Source: a virus
Direction: 5' to 3' (one strand)
IMG/VR virus record: IMGVR_UViG_3300019776_000252
Location: 1-64,000 of that record
Length of the DNA stretch: 64,000 bases
The number at the start of each line of letters is the position of its first letter. Position 1 is the first letter of the stretch. The position numbers were made by a program, and so were the translations under genes. This document shows positions 7,628-15,178 of this stretch, in pieces. Under the pieces are notes generated by a model. The model saw nothing but the letters and a program-made list of their open reading frames with translations, had not been told where the DNA came from and did not search any database.

Positions 7628-8872
7628 CTAAACCAAGTCCCCAGTTAAGAAGACTTGTTGCCTAGCTCTAGATACTCCAACGTACAACATACGGGCAATT
7701 TGATTGCCACTGTTACAGCGTTTAATATCATCTAAATCAATAAAGACACGATCATAAGTCGATCCTTGTGCTTTATTAATAGTGCAGGCAAATGCTGCAC
7801 GAAGGTCAATCCACTCAGTATCAATAGTACGAAGTACATCGAATTCATCATTGGCTTTAGCCAATTTGATTCGAGCATTCTTATCTGCAATACTAGTTGG
7901 CATAAAGAAGTTGGCTTTATAGTCAATGTTGAAGGTATTACCCTTAACACCGTACTGCTCATGCTCACCAGAGATTCCAACAATACAGACCATTTCATCT
8001 GTCTTGATTGAAGTACGTCCGATATTCACAAACTTATTACAGACTGCATAGTCACCAACATTGAACTTAGGAGTTCCTTGTAGGAGGTCATTAACTGCAT
8101 GGTTGTAACCAATGACAGTCTTGTTAGTCCAAGCCAGTACCTTAGAGTCTGTATAGTGCCAATTAGGACGTGTGAACTCGTTTGCTATCTCAATATCAAA
8201 CTCATTCCTAGGCAAGTATTTGATGGCTTTACCATCAGGTGTGAAGCTGAAGAACTCACCTGTATTAACTGTGTGACGAAACTTCGTAGACAGATCAACA
8301 ATAGGATTACCTTCAGCTTGACGTACCACTTGGCTTAGATGAGCACCCTTGAAACCAGCACTGAATACAGGTGTTCCATTGGATTTCACAGGTGTCAACT
8401 GAGCAGGATCACCAATAAAGACAATCTTGCAGTTGTGAGTCAACTTGAAGATTAAAGACAGAAGCTGACTATCTACATAGCTGGCTTCATCAATGAACAG
8501 TAAGATATGCTCTACACCTGCATTACTCCGAGGGATTAGCTTAGTGGTTTGAGTCCTGTAATCAGTCTCTACACGCAATCCAAGGAAAGAGTGAATCGTG
8601 TTACAGGTAGACCCAGTGATCATGGCAAAGTTTTCTGCTGCTTTATTAGTAGTTGCAGTTAACTCAACCTGATACTCCTTGAAGCTTGGCAATACCAATT
8701 TAGCTGCCTTCATAAATTTAGGCAGTTGGTCTAGCAAAGTCTTGATGAGCGTGGATTTACCTGTACCCGAATATCCCGATAGAACAAATACTTGTTCTGC
8801 TGGGTCCATAAGGAATGCTCCGAAAGCATCCAAAGCATTCTGCTGGTCAGCAGTCAAAGTAATATTACTCAT
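7628..8872 (-). CDS. SF1 DNA helicase, Dda/RecD2-like (N4 gp37-like)
   Basis: A 414-residue 5'-3' DNA helicase candidate. Walker A is GYSGTGKST (residues 33-41), Walker B is Leu-Leu-Phe-Ile-Asp-Glu-Ala (motif II), and the C-terminal region has Thr-Ile-Asn-Lys-Ala-Gln-Gly-Ser (motif V) and YVGVSRAR (motif VI). This set is typical of Dda and RecD2 helicases that unwind forks or remodel replication and recombination intermediates. I chose the ATG at 8872, which overlaps the upstream stop by 8 bases (ATGAGTAA); the frame to 8893 extends into that gene. Part of the replication operon with the VWA protein and polymerase. Confidence 0.95.
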   Translation of the reverse strand: MSNITLTADQQNALDAFGAFLMDPAEQVFVLSGYSGTGKSTLIKTLLDQLPKFMKAAKLVLPSFKEYQVELTATTNKAAENFAMITGSTCNTIHSFLGLRVETDYRTQTTKLIPRSNAGVEHILLFIDEASYVDSQLLSLIFKLTHNCKIVFIGDPAQLTPVKSNGTPVFSAGFKGAHLSQVVRQAEGNPIVDLSTKFRHTVNTGEFFSFTPDGKAIKYLPRNEFDIEIANEFTRPNWHYTDSKVLAWTNKTVIGYNHAVNDLLQGTPKFNVGDYAVCNKFVNIGRTSIKTDEMVCIVGISGEHEQYGVKGNTFNIDYKANFFMPTSIADKNARIKLAKANDEFDVLRTIDTEWIDLRAAFACTINKAQGSTYDRVFIDLDDIKRCNSGNQIARMLYVGVSRARQQVFLTGDLV

Positions 8873-9179
8873 TTGTAATTCCTCGTGCAGCATCAGCTAC
8901 CTCATCAGGTGTGATGCCAAGTAGTGCTGCAATCTTGTACCGTTCGTACTCTTCTGCAGACATGGTGGTTATCTGAATCTTGTTTTTCTCAAGCTCAGTA
9001 ATACGGTGTGGTTTCCCATACGGATCATTTAACTGTTCCGCATAATTAAGAGACTCCAAAAAAGACAATCCAGCCTTATAGGGAAGGATCATCTTTGTGT
9101 CGTAGGAGATAGAGATTAGGAAATAATTTTCCTTCATCTTCTTGGTTTGTACGGCTTTAAGAGCCTCTTTGTAGTCCAT
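8865..9179 (-). CDS. Hypothetical protein in replication operon
   Basis: A 104-residue protein from the ATG at 9179, one base after the VWA gene stop. It is basic at the start, then beta-like (Tyr-Phe-Leu-Ile-Ser-Ile-Ser-Tyr), and ends with an acidic helical segment that resembles a small three-helix unit (Ala-Leu-Leu-Gly-Ile-Thr-Pro-Asp-Glu-Val). No function recognised. Confidence 0.7.
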   Translation of the reverse strand: MDYKEALKAVQTKKMKENYFLISISYDTKMILPYKAGLSFLESLNYAEQLNDPYGKPHRITELEKNKIQITTMSAEEYERYKIAALLGITPDEVADAARGITNE

Positions 9180-9180
9180 G

Positions 9181-10269
9181 TTAAATCTCGTAATGAATGG
9201 TTTTACCAAACGGAGCATTGAACTTCTTATTGTTATGGATTAACCAAACTGTCTCAACAGTATCAAACTGCTGGTAGAACTTGAAGAACCCATCAGTGAA
9301 TATAAGAAGTACTTGAGGCTTATTCTCTTCAGCCCATTTGAGTACTGGTTCAATCCTAGTACCACCTCTTCCAGAGAATTCAACCTTACTCAATTCACGA
9401 ATGTTCTTTACCGTATCAATAGATTTGATCTGAGTATCGAACTGAATGAGGGTTATCTTCTCTGGCTTCATGAACTTCAAAATACCATTTGTCTCAGAGA
9501 TAAAGGTATTGAAGTCATCGTCACTAACAGAACCAGAAGCATCTACTGCAATAGTCAAGCTAATCAAAGCTTCACTATGGAGATTGGGCAGATAGTGATC
9601 TGGAAAGAACCGCTTATTGGGTCTTTTAAAACTGTAATCGTGCTTGTCAAAGGTACGGAAGTACTTCTGCAAGATACGTTGCCAAGGAAGCTTAGGGTTC
9701 AGTAGCTTGTTCAGGAAGATCTGGATATCACCAGGAATAGTTCCTTCAGCATCTTGATCCATCTTGGATTGAATAGCTGCACGAACCAGAATGTCTTCTA
9801 CTTCTTTCTGGAACTCATTAGGATCACCTTCTGTAGGTTCCAGATCTGGCATTGGATTAGGAGGATCTTCAGGAAGAAGCCTATAGACCTCTTCAGCAGA
9901 CATATCCTTGTACTTGTAATCCAACAAACCAATCTTAGGCATTGTGAATCCACGTTCAACTAGCTGAAGATTGATTACATAGTCTGCAGCTACGTTGTAC
10001 TTATTGAATATGAAAGCCTTACCTCGCTCCATGTGCATGTAAGCTACGTGCATAGCCTCATGAATCAGTACAAATATCCGTTCTTCAGGAGACAGGCTCA
10101 AGAAGAACTTAGGATTGAATCTCAGGGTACTGCCATTAGTGGCAGCAGTTGGAATAGATTCATCCCATATAAATTTAAGACTGAATAAGACATTAAAAAA
10201 GAAGGATGAATGAGGTCTGCTCATCAATCCAATCTTTGCCTTATTCAGTGCTATCGTAAGTTCATCCAT
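9181..10269 (-). CDS. VWA domain protein with HExxH metallopeptidase-like N-terminus (N4 gp25-like)
   Basis: A 362-residue protein. The first half has a zinc-peptidase signature HEAMHVAYMH followed by helices, as in the DUF2201 N-terminal domain. The second half is a von Willebrand A domain with a MIDAS loop Asp-Ala-Ser-Gly-Ser and a later Thr-Asp-Gly. In N4, the gp25 VWA protein works with the gp24 AAA+ ATPase; a MoxR-type ATPase lies just upstream here (11094-12107), so the two likely form a MoxR-VWA chaperone pair. Start at 10269 after AAGGAT. A hairpin (10308-10320) and a 15-base palindrome (10283-10297) precede the gene. Confidence 0.9.
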   Translation of the reverse strand: MDELTIALNKAKIGLMSRPHSSFFFNVLFSLKFIWDESIPTAATNGSTLRFNPKFFLSLSPEERIFVLIHEAMHVAYMHMERGKAFIFNKYNVAADYVINLQLVERGFTMPKIGLLDYKYKDMSAEEVYRLLPEDPPNPMPDLEPTEGDPNEFQKEVEDILVRAAIQSKMDQDAEGTIPGDIQIFLNKLLNPKLPWQRILQKYFRTFDKHDYSFKRPNKRFFPDHYLPNLHSEALISLTIAVDASGSVSDDDFNTFISETNGILKFMKPEKITLIQFDTQIKSIDTVKNIRELSKVEFSGRGGTRIEPVLKWAEENKPQVLLIFTDGFFKFYQQFDTVETVWLIHNNKKFNAPFGKTIHYEI

Positions 10270-10307
10270 ATAAATCCTTATAGGAGGAACTTCCTCCAAT
10301 CAACCAA

Positions 10308-10320
10308 GCGCAGGATGCGC
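10308..10320 (-). promoter_or_regulatory. Hairpin with 3-base loop, candidate vRNAP-type promoter for VWA-helicase-polymerase operon
   Basis: The plus strand reads GCGCA-GGA-TGCGC, a perfect 5-bp stem with a GGA loop; on the minus (RNA-like) strand it is followed by TTGGTTGATTGG. N4 vRNAP promoters are template-strand hairpins of 5-7 bp with a 3-base purine-rich loop, followed by an A/T tract and a GG start. The hairpin directly follows the stop of the 59-residue gene and precedes the replication operon. There is no U-tract, so it is not a normal terminator. Confidence 0.5.
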
Positions 10321-10321
10321 C

Positions 10322-10501
10322 TTACTTAGTCTGATACTGCAACAAACGTGCAGTATTCTTGGTGTAATACGTAACCATTTGAGTGTGATAAGCCAATGCA
10401 TCTTCATGCTTCAAGAGCTGACGTTTGCACTCTTCATAGTCTCGTTTGGCAATTTCTTCAGCAGTTGGTTTAGCAAACCAACCAATAATCATTTGAAACA
10501 T
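10322..10501 (-). CDS. 59-residue conserved-looking phage helical protein
   Basis: A short frame from ATG 10501 to TAA 10322. It has a hydrophobic start (Met-Phe-Gln-Met-Ile-Ile-Gly-Trp-Phe), then a charged coiled segment with the order Ala-Glu-Glu-Ile-Ala-Lys-Arg-Asp...Gln-Leu-Leu-Lys-His-Glu...Tyr-Thr-Lys-Asn-Thr-Ala-Arg-Leu. That pattern is like the small membrane-attached coil proteins found in many phages (from memory). An alternative start is Met4. It lies between a terminator and a promoter-like hairpin; no strong ribosome site is seen. Confidence 0.6.
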   Translation of the reverse strand: MFQMIIGWFAKPTAEEIAKRDYEECKRQLLKHEDALAYHTQMVTYYTKNTARLLQYQTK

Positions 10502-10513
10502 AGTATTTAGGAC

Positions 10514-10540
10514 AAAAAAAGCCCACGCTAAGGTGGGCTA
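10514..10540 (-). terminator. Intrinsic terminator
   Basis: On the minus strand AGCCCAC and GTGGGCT form a 7-bp stem (plus-strand arms 10520-10526 and 10533-10539) and are followed by seven T residues. It lies just after the stop of the 173-residue gene at 10562, and would limit read-through into the 59-residue gene. Confidence 0.85.
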
Positions 10541-10561
10541 AAGGGAGGTTTCGAAAAGCAA

Positions 10562-11083
10562 TTAGATTGTAATACGCTTTTGGTTCTTAGGCCAACCAGC
10601 TTTTACAAAATCACTGAGGATATTAGCTACAGCAGGTAGATTCTTAGTTACTGCTTTGGCTTCATCTGCAGGTAGATACTTCTCAAACTCAGGAAGCAAC
10701 TCAACCAATGCCTTACGAGTAGTACAGGCATAAGCAGCACCATGAAGCTTCCCACGAAGTTCTCTATGCTTTTTATGTTGTTCTTCTTGTTTGGAAACCA
10801 AATCCAAAACTATTGCTCGTGCTTTAGGTGTAAGACTGAGCTTTTCATAAGGAATCATTGGAACGTTTATAGAACTTACTCCATTGATCTCAAATGATGT
10901 GTAGCCCCTATTAATGTACCGAGAAGTCTTAGGATTCTTATAGACCTCTTTAACAGTCTCTGGAAGACTATTAACAATGTCTTCATGAATAAGTGTAGTG
11001 ATCTTAGTATGGTAATCAACACTGGGTACATCTGCCATAGCAGCATTTACAAAAGCATCACGAATAAAGTTAGTCAAACGCAT
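10562..11083 (-). CDS. Nmad5-like nucleotide-modification-associated protein
   Basis: A 173-residue helical protein. Its opening (Met-Arg-Leu-Thr-Asn-Phe-Ile-Arg-Asp-Ala-Phe-Val) with the following Met-Ala-Asp-Val-Pro...Asp-Tyr pattern, and the C-terminal Leu-Pro-Glu-Phe-Glu-Lys-Tyr-Leu-Pro segment, recall the Pfam Nmad5 family (nucleotide modification associated domain 5), seen in phages and linked by context, not by biochemistry, to DNA base modification. That match is from memory and unsearched. It is read between the MoxR ATPase and a terminator. Confidence 0.65.
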   Translation of the reverse strand: MRLTNFIRDAFVNAAMADVPSVDYHTKITTLIHEDIVNSLPETVKEVYKNPKTSRYINRGYTSFEINGVSSINVPMIPYEKLSLTPKARAIVLDLVSKQEEQHKKHRELRGKLHGAAYACTTRKALVELLPEFEKYLPADEAKAVTKNLPAVANILSDFVKAGWPKNQKRITI

Positions 11084-11093
11084 ATATTTCCTT

Positions 11094-12107
11094 TTAAATC
11101 AATTCCATTGCAGCTTTACTGATCCACTCTTGCATACTCGGATGAGCAGCTAGTGGTTTATTCCTACGAACAATAGCTCGGTTAGTTACTACCTGAAACT
11201 CTACTGGCATACGGTTAATGAACACCATAAGAGCTTTCAGGTTCTCTTTAGTTGCATGTTCTGCAATAGAACCTGTAATAGCCCACAGAATGCTAGGTTC
11301 AGTAGGCATTACTGCTTTCTCAGGATTGTTTTCAATCTGAGGAACAGTAATAAGGTTCTTGTAGATCTTTGTATAAGTCAAGAACTCCCTTGCTACACCT
11401 TCTCCTAGCGTTCCAGCCAACAGAGGAAGAGTATCAGGATCGTCAAGCTCAGAATGCTCAAGAATATCATTGGCAAATTCCCATGTACGCAGACAAGCAT
11501 AGGTCTTATCTGTGTGATCTGGCTTAAAGGTATATAGATTGCCTGGTTTAAAGTTCAAATGGCTAGTAATCATATGATTAATGCCATTCTCATTAGCCCA
11601 GTCCATCCATTCCTTCAGATCAGGCATTGTTTCAATATGAATAAGCCGTGATTGAAGTGCTGTACTCATTTCATTGGTGATAGCACCATCTGAATCCTTA
11701 TTACCAGCACAAACAATAGCTACATTCTTATGAAGATGGTTCTGACCTACCATCTTGTCCAAGACTATCTTGTAAGCAGCAGCTTGAACTGCAGTAGAAG
11801 CAGCATTGAACTCATCCAAGAACAATAACCAACCTGAATAGCCTTCAGGAATCTCATCTCCCTCAATAGGAAAGGTATCCATAGGCAAATAACTTGCTCT
11901 AGTACCTTTAATGTTGGGGAATCCATTCAGATCTGTTGGATCACACTGGCTTAAGCGTAAATCAATAACCTTAAGGTTAAATTGTTTAGCAATAGCGTGA
12001 ACAGCCTGAGATTTACCACAGCCAGGACTACCAATAAGCATAGGCACTTTACGTGCCTTAATACATTTGATGATCATGGATGTAGCTTGTTTAAGCTTAA
12101 CTTGCAT
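11094..12107 (-). CDS. MoxR-type AAA+ ATPase (N4 gp24-like)
   Basis: A 337-residue ATPase. Walker A is GSPGCGKSQ (residues 26-34), Walker B is Leu-Leu-Phe-Leu-Asp-Glu-Phe-Asn (residues ~96-103), and a sensor 1 Ala-Gly-Asn-Lys follows. These match MoxR-like AAA+ proteins, which act with VWA partners as chaperones. N4 encodes the same pair (gp24 ATPase, gp25 VWA), and N4 replication uses them; here the VWA gene is two genes downstream. The first 11 bases overlap the end of the preceding small gene. Confidence 0.92.
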   Translation of the reverse strand: MQVKLKQATSMIIKCIKARKVPMLIGSPGCGKSQAVHAIAKQFNLKVIDLRLSQCDPTDLNGFPNIKGTRASYLPMDTFPIEGDEIPEGYSGWLLFLDEFNAASTAVQAAAYKIVLDKMVGQNHLHKNVAIVCAGNKDSDGAITNEMSTALQSRLIHIETMPDLKEWMDWANENGINHMITSHLNFKPGNLYTFKPDHTDKTYACLRTWEFANDILEHSELDDPDTLPLLAGTLGEGVAREFLTYTKIYKNLITVPQIENNPEKAVMPTEPSILWAITGSIAEHATKENLKALMVFINRMPVEFQVVTNRAIVRRNKPLAAHPSMQEWISKAAMELI

Positions 12108-12315
12108 ACTTTTCCTCGTTGATGATCAACGGATCATCTATGTGTTGGTGATACCAGATAGCAGATTCAAGAGTCCTAAAGTGGACTGTATGACTGTCTT
12201 TATAGCTTGCAATCCAAGGCTGGACTACACATTTATCTGGACGATAGGTAACTCTTCGTTCTCCACTCTCGCTCTTGAATGTTCTAGCGAGGTAGTATTC
12301 CTTGATTTTGCTCAT
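12097..12315 (-). CDS. Small hypothetical protein
   Basis: A 72-residue basic protein with a beta-rich centre (Arg-Arg-Val-Thr-Tyr ... Cys-Val-Val-Gln-Pro-Trp-Ile) and a helical acidic end. Overlaps the ATPase start by 11 bases. No known motif. Confidence 0.6.
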   Translation of the reverse strand: MSKIKEYYLARTFKSESGERRVTYRPDKCVVQPWIASYKDSHTVHFRTLESAIWYHQHIDDPLIINEEKYAS

Positions 12316-12490
12316 GGTTTACCTTAAGCAATGTATTGTGATAGGTCATTAGTAATACAAACATCATGTTCTTACTTGCTACTGGCAAGGTTGAATCAGC
12401 ATATTCAATTACCTCATTCAAACTGTTCATTGTGGGGAACAAGTTCATAGGAACCGCACGGATGTGCGGCTTTAGGCTTGTGACTGTCAT
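12284..12490 (-). CDS. Small hypothetical protein (start ambiguous)
   Basis: The frame gives 68 residues from ATG 12490, which makes an ATGA overlap with the upstream stop. A second ATG at 12448 lies five bases after a GC-rich hairpin (12454-12469), the same spacing that separates ATG from hairpin at 16659. So either the hairpin is coding sequence, or the shorter 54-residue form is the real product. Mixed helical and hydrophobic, function unknown. Confidence 0.5.
   Translation of the reverse strand: MTVTSLKPHIRAVPMNLFPTMNSLNEVIEYADSTLPVASKNMMFVLLMTYHNTLLKVNHEQNQGILPR
12454..12469 (-). promoter_or_regulatory. GC-rich hairpin inside or before a small gene
   Basis: CCGCAC-GGAT-GTGCGG on the plus strand, a 6-bp stem with a 4-base loop. 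It resembles the GGA-loop hairpins elsewhere but its loop is one base larger and it overlaps a reading frame. On the minus strand it is followed by TTCCT and an ATG. It may be a related promoter or a chance inverted repeat. Confidence 0.3.
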
Positions 12491-12690
12491 TGACTATCTC
12501 GCGCTTTCATCATTGCATCAGCCATTCCATAAGCTGTGTTACAGACTCTTTTTTCGTCTTTATATTCATAGGGATTAGCCAGCAATCCTTGCATTGCTTT
12601 AGCAGCAAAGTAATCTCGTAGATCCATACCAGCCCAATCTCCTTCAGTCATTGGAAATGCTGGTATGTATGGTCGTTGTACTGTTGTCAT
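12487..12690 (-). CDS. Conserved small phage protein
   Basis: A 67-residue protein with the arrangement MDLRDYFAAKAMQGLLAN ... Ala-Tyr-Gly-Met-Ala-Asp-Ala-Met, a pattern found in many unnamed proteins of proteobacterial phages and prophages (from memory). Function unknown. Starts after GGAACTAAAT at 12690, downstream of the homing-endonuclease gene. Confidence 0.75.
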   Translation of the reverse strand: MTTVQRPYIPAFPMTEGDWAGMDLRDYFAAKAMQGLLANPYEYKDEKRVCNTAYGMADAMMKARDSQ

Positions 12691-12748
12691 ATTTAGTTCC
12701 TGTCTATCTATAGGCTGTCTATCGTATAAAAATCACTTTTTGTGAAAG

Positions 12749-13399
12749 TTAGTATCCCGCTTTTAATAGAAGTAGCTTGTCGGTAAAGTACTCAAGATAT
12801 TTACGTACTGCTTCTTTTACTAGCTGGTCTGGTTCTGCTCTAATTACTTTATTAGCAGCAATTCGTTTTGCATTGATGTAAGCATCAATGGCTTCAGGTA
12901 CTGTGTTGTATGAACCAACCCAAGTTCTTTTGGCATTACCATAGCTGATGCCTACTTCATACTTGCCTTTACGGGCATAGATACCTACAGGAAGATTGCC
13001 TCTGTCATTAGCACGCTCATTGAAGAGAGAGTTCACTTGTCTAGATACAAAAAGACATGTATTTGGTGAATAGACTTTCTTATCTAATGAGAGTAAATCT
13101 TTATCCAGTTGCTTATCCTTCCAATCTTTAGATAGCATCCATTGTTTGAATGCCATAAAGGAATGCCATTCGGGATCAACAGTGCAACCAACATATGTTG
13201 GATTTTTCTTTAACCATTGGGGAGAATAGCAACGAGTGAACATATGCTTCCAACGCATAAAGTATGGGCAGTAATAAATCTTATTATTAACTCGTAGTGT
13301 GGTTTGATAAGGTGCATCGTTTATTCCAACTCGCCATACCAAACTACGTTTCATTCCACGCTTATCTGTCTTACTATCTAATGATATTTCTTTGAACAT
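12749..13399 (-). CDS. Free-standing HNH/AP2-type homing endonuclease
   Basis: A 216-residue protein, start chosen at 13399 after AATAAGGCG (the frame to 13426 uses TTG). Residues ~40-115 follow the phage HNH pattern: Trp-x-x-Met-Phe-x-Arg-Cys-Tyr, then Tyr-Val-Gly-Cys-Thr-Val, Trp-His-Ser-Phe, and a Leu-Asp-Lys-Asp-Leu...Tyr-Ser-Pro-Asn-Thr-Cys-Leu-Phe-Val block. The next ~50 residues have an AP2-like beta fold (Val-Gly-Ile-Tyr-Ala-Arg-Lys-Gly-Lys-Tyr). Such genes spread by cutting DNA that lacks them. It sits just beyond the RNAPII terminator and splits no visible gene. Confidence 0.85.
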   Translation of the reverse strand: MFKEISLDSKTDKRGMKRSLVWRVGINDAPYQTTLRVNNKIYYCPYFMRWKHMFTRCYSPQWLKKNPTYVGCTVDPEWHSFMAFKQWMLSKDWKDKQLDKDLLSLDKKVYSPNTCLFVSRQVNSLFNERANDRGNLPVGIYARKGKYEVGISYGNAKRTWVGSYNTVPEAIDAYINAKRIAANKVIRAEPDQLVKEAVRKYLEYFTDKLLLLKAGY

Positions 13400-13474
13400 A
13401 TACGCCTTATTAAGTGAGATATTCAAACTATATCAAATATCGGTGTTATCGGTTGAGAACTTTTTAGAAGTTCT

Positions 13475-13508
13475 AAAAAAATAAGGATCTATCCTTTCGG
13501 ATAGACCC
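13475..13508 (-). terminator. Intrinsic terminator after RNAPII large subunit
   Basis: The minus strand has GGGTCTATCC-GAAA-GGATAGATCC, a 10-bp stem with one G-T pair, followed by TTATTTTTTT. It ends transcription between the RNAPII subunit gene and the homing endonuclease. Confidence 0.85.
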
Positions 13509-13524
13509 TTTTTCCAACTCACCA

Positions 13525-13541
13525 AGGCGCAGAATGCGCCT
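13525..13541 (-). promoter_or_regulatory. Hairpin with GAA loop after RNAPII gene, promoter-like
   Basis: AGGCGCA-GAA-TGCGCCT on the plus strand: a 7-bp stem with a 3-base loop, two bases after the stop of the RNAPII subunit gene. The minus-strand sequence after it (TGGTGAGTTGG) resembles that after the 10308 hairpin (TTGGTTGATTGG). A terminator follows at once, so if it is a promoter its product would be short or need read-through to reach the endonuclease gene. Confidence 0.4.
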
Positions 13542-13542
13542 A

Positions 13543-14781
13543 TTAGGACAATGCGTAATTAGACTTCCTAATAAGTTCTCCTAGATTACTAGACAACTTC
13601 TTATACTTCAAAGGAGTTCTATACAACTGACCTAACAAGTCATCAACCAAGTCACTTTCAGCTATCTCAGCCAATACATTAATGTATGTCTGACGTAGTA
13701 CATTCATATTGTTAGCGTGACACTTGAACTCATCATGAACAGTTACAACCTCGAATGGCTTATAACTAAGCATGTATTCAACCATCTCTGCTAACTTCTT
13801 GAGATGTACTACATTGATATATCCCATGCTTTCTACTTCCAAATGAGGAAGTATTACAGCATCGGCTATACCGCTACGTTCATACTGCTTTACATAGTAT
13901 TGAACCTCTTGGCTTACACCCAGAGTAGCTGTTTCCTCACCCATAGAACGCTTAATCAGTTCAATCTCAATCAGATTAGCTGCTCTTTGAACCATCTCAC
14001 GGTCATAGTTACATCTCCGATGAATAGTTCTCAGAACATATGCATCTACTGAGTGAACCACATTAGCCACATTAGAGAGACCCTTAGCTGTACCTTCATT
14101 CTCATAGAACTCATAGGTAAAGCTAGAGTGTCCAAGCTCATCAACCTCAATACGAGCTTCCTTCTTGGTCATAACCTTAACCCTAGCGTCAAATCCATCT
14201 GGAAGCTTCCATTCATGTACCAATGCAAAGGCATTCCAGCTATTCAACAAGTCCTGTAGCAGTTCCCAAGCACCTGGAGCAACCCTAATTGCAGCCTCAT
14301 AGAAGGCATTCAACTCAGGCGTATCCTCACCAAATATCTCCTTTGGCTTGGCTTTAGAACCATAGAAACTAGTCATCAGAGCCTCCTTAGCCTGCTGCCT
14401 AGACACTCCAACAGTACTTCCAAGGATGTTTTGCATCTCGTTAGTAACTGCTGAATAGGCATCTGCACGCTTATTAGGATCTACTAGACCAGTAGCAGTA
14501 GCTCCAGCTACACAGCCTGTAAGAACAGACATAAGCTGGATACCACTACAGCAAGCATCAAAGCCTACCAAGTGACCTGTAGGCTTACCTTGTTGAGCTT
14601 TCCTCAGAGCCATTACAGCCTTCTGATACAGAGGCTTGTTATCTGCATCAACTTCAAGGCTCTCAAGCTTATCCATATTGGTTTTAACCCACTGGATACG
14701 ATCCTCAAATAGCAGCTTATCTAGGCCAAATTGATTGGCAATATCAATCAATAAATACTCGTAACCAGTAAATGTTTTCAT
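13543..14781 (-). CDS. RNA polymerase II subunit, C-terminal catalytic part (N4 gp16-like)
   Basis: A 412-residue protein equal to the catalytic C-terminal half of T7-type single-subunit RNA polymerase. Motif A is at Asp75 (GFDACCSGIQ; T7 Asp537), motif B has Lys132 and Tyr140 (KEALMTSFYG; T7 Lys631 and Tyr639) and motif C is His349-Asp350 (VHDEF; T7 Asp812). It lacks the palm motif T/DxxGR, which is in the separate gene at 15175-16074. N4 RNAPII is split the same way (gp15/gp16) and transcribes middle genes with accessory phage proteins. The A-to-B distance (57 residues) is shorter than in T7 (94). A terminator follows. Confidence 0.93.
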   Translation of the reverse strand: MKTFTGYEYLLIDIANQFGLDKLLFEDRIQWVKTNMDKLESLEVDADNKPLYQKAVMALRKAQQGKPTGHLVGFDACCSGIQLMSVLTGCVAGATATGLVDPNKRADAYSAVTNEMQNILGSTVGVSRQQAKEALMTSFYGSKAKPKEIFGEDTPELNAFYEAAIRVAPGAWELLQDLLNSWNAFALVHEWKLPDGFDARVKVMTKKEARIEVDELGHSSFTYEFYENEGTAKGLSNVANVVHSVDAYVLRTIHRRCNYDREMVQRAANLIEIELIKRSMGEETATLGVSQEVQYYVKQYERSGIADAVILPHLEVESMGYINVVHLKKLAEMVEYMLSYKPFEVVTVHDEFKCHANNMNVLRQTYINVLAEIAESDLVDDLLGQLYRTPLKYKKLSSNLGELIRKSNYALS

Positions 14782-14789
14782 AAAACCTC

Positions 14790-15023
14790 CTATTTATGTA
14801 ATAACAGCTTAATATTTAACTCTTTAGGTATTTTTATATACATTGGTTTCCACCAACGCATTCCACCATCAACATCCAGATCTACTATCCACCACTTAGT
14901 TACATTGTGATGAAACTCAGCAGCAGGGTTATATAACCAAGTACCTTCAGGATATGAATTAGAAGCTGGAACTTGGTCATACTTATTAACCTCACCATCT
15001 GGTTTAAATACTATGTATTTCAT
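14790..15023 (-). CDS. Small protein between the two RNAPII subunit genes
   Basis: A 77-residue protein rich in Trp, Tyr and Lys with beta-strand patterns (Lys-Trp-Trp-Ile-Val-Asp-Leu-Asp). Its ATG overlaps the TGA of the 52-residue zinc-ribbon gene (ATGA), and it ends 8 bases before the catalytic subunit gene. Position suggests it may act with RNAPII, but the sequence alone gives no function. Confidence 0.65.
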   Translation of the reverse strand: MKYIVFKPDGEVNKYDQVPASNSYPEGTWLYNPAAEFHHNVTKWWIVDLDVDGGMRWWKPMYIKIPKELNIKLLLHK

Positions 15024-15178
15024 GATTTATCCTTGAGTTGATTAACTCCCATTGCCTTTAAATACTCTTCCCTAGTTTTTAACTCTGGATATCCACATTT
15101 AGGGCAAGCAGGAACATATCTACCGTAGAACTCATAAGACCAGAAGCATTTACCGCAGACATTACTATTGAAGCTCAT
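15020..15178 (-). CDS. 52-residue zinc-ribbon protein between RNAPII subunits
   Basis: A short frame from ATG 15178 to TGA 15020 with ATGA overlaps to both neighbours. It has Cys8-Gly-Lys-Cys11 and Cys27-Pro-Lys-Cys30, a four-cysteine zinc ribbon spaced like those of small transcription or nucleic-acid-binding proteins, then a charged tail. Coupled translation with the RNAPII N-terminal subunit makes a transcription role attractive but unproven. Confidence 0.65.
   Translation of the reverse strand: MSFNSNVCGKCFWSYEFYGRYVPACPKCGYPELKTREEYLKAMGVNQLKDKS

Noticed and set aside
12730-12745. Small TCAC-TTTTT-GTGA hairpin after the homing endonuclease gene
   Set aside because: A 4-bp stem is too weak to call a terminator.
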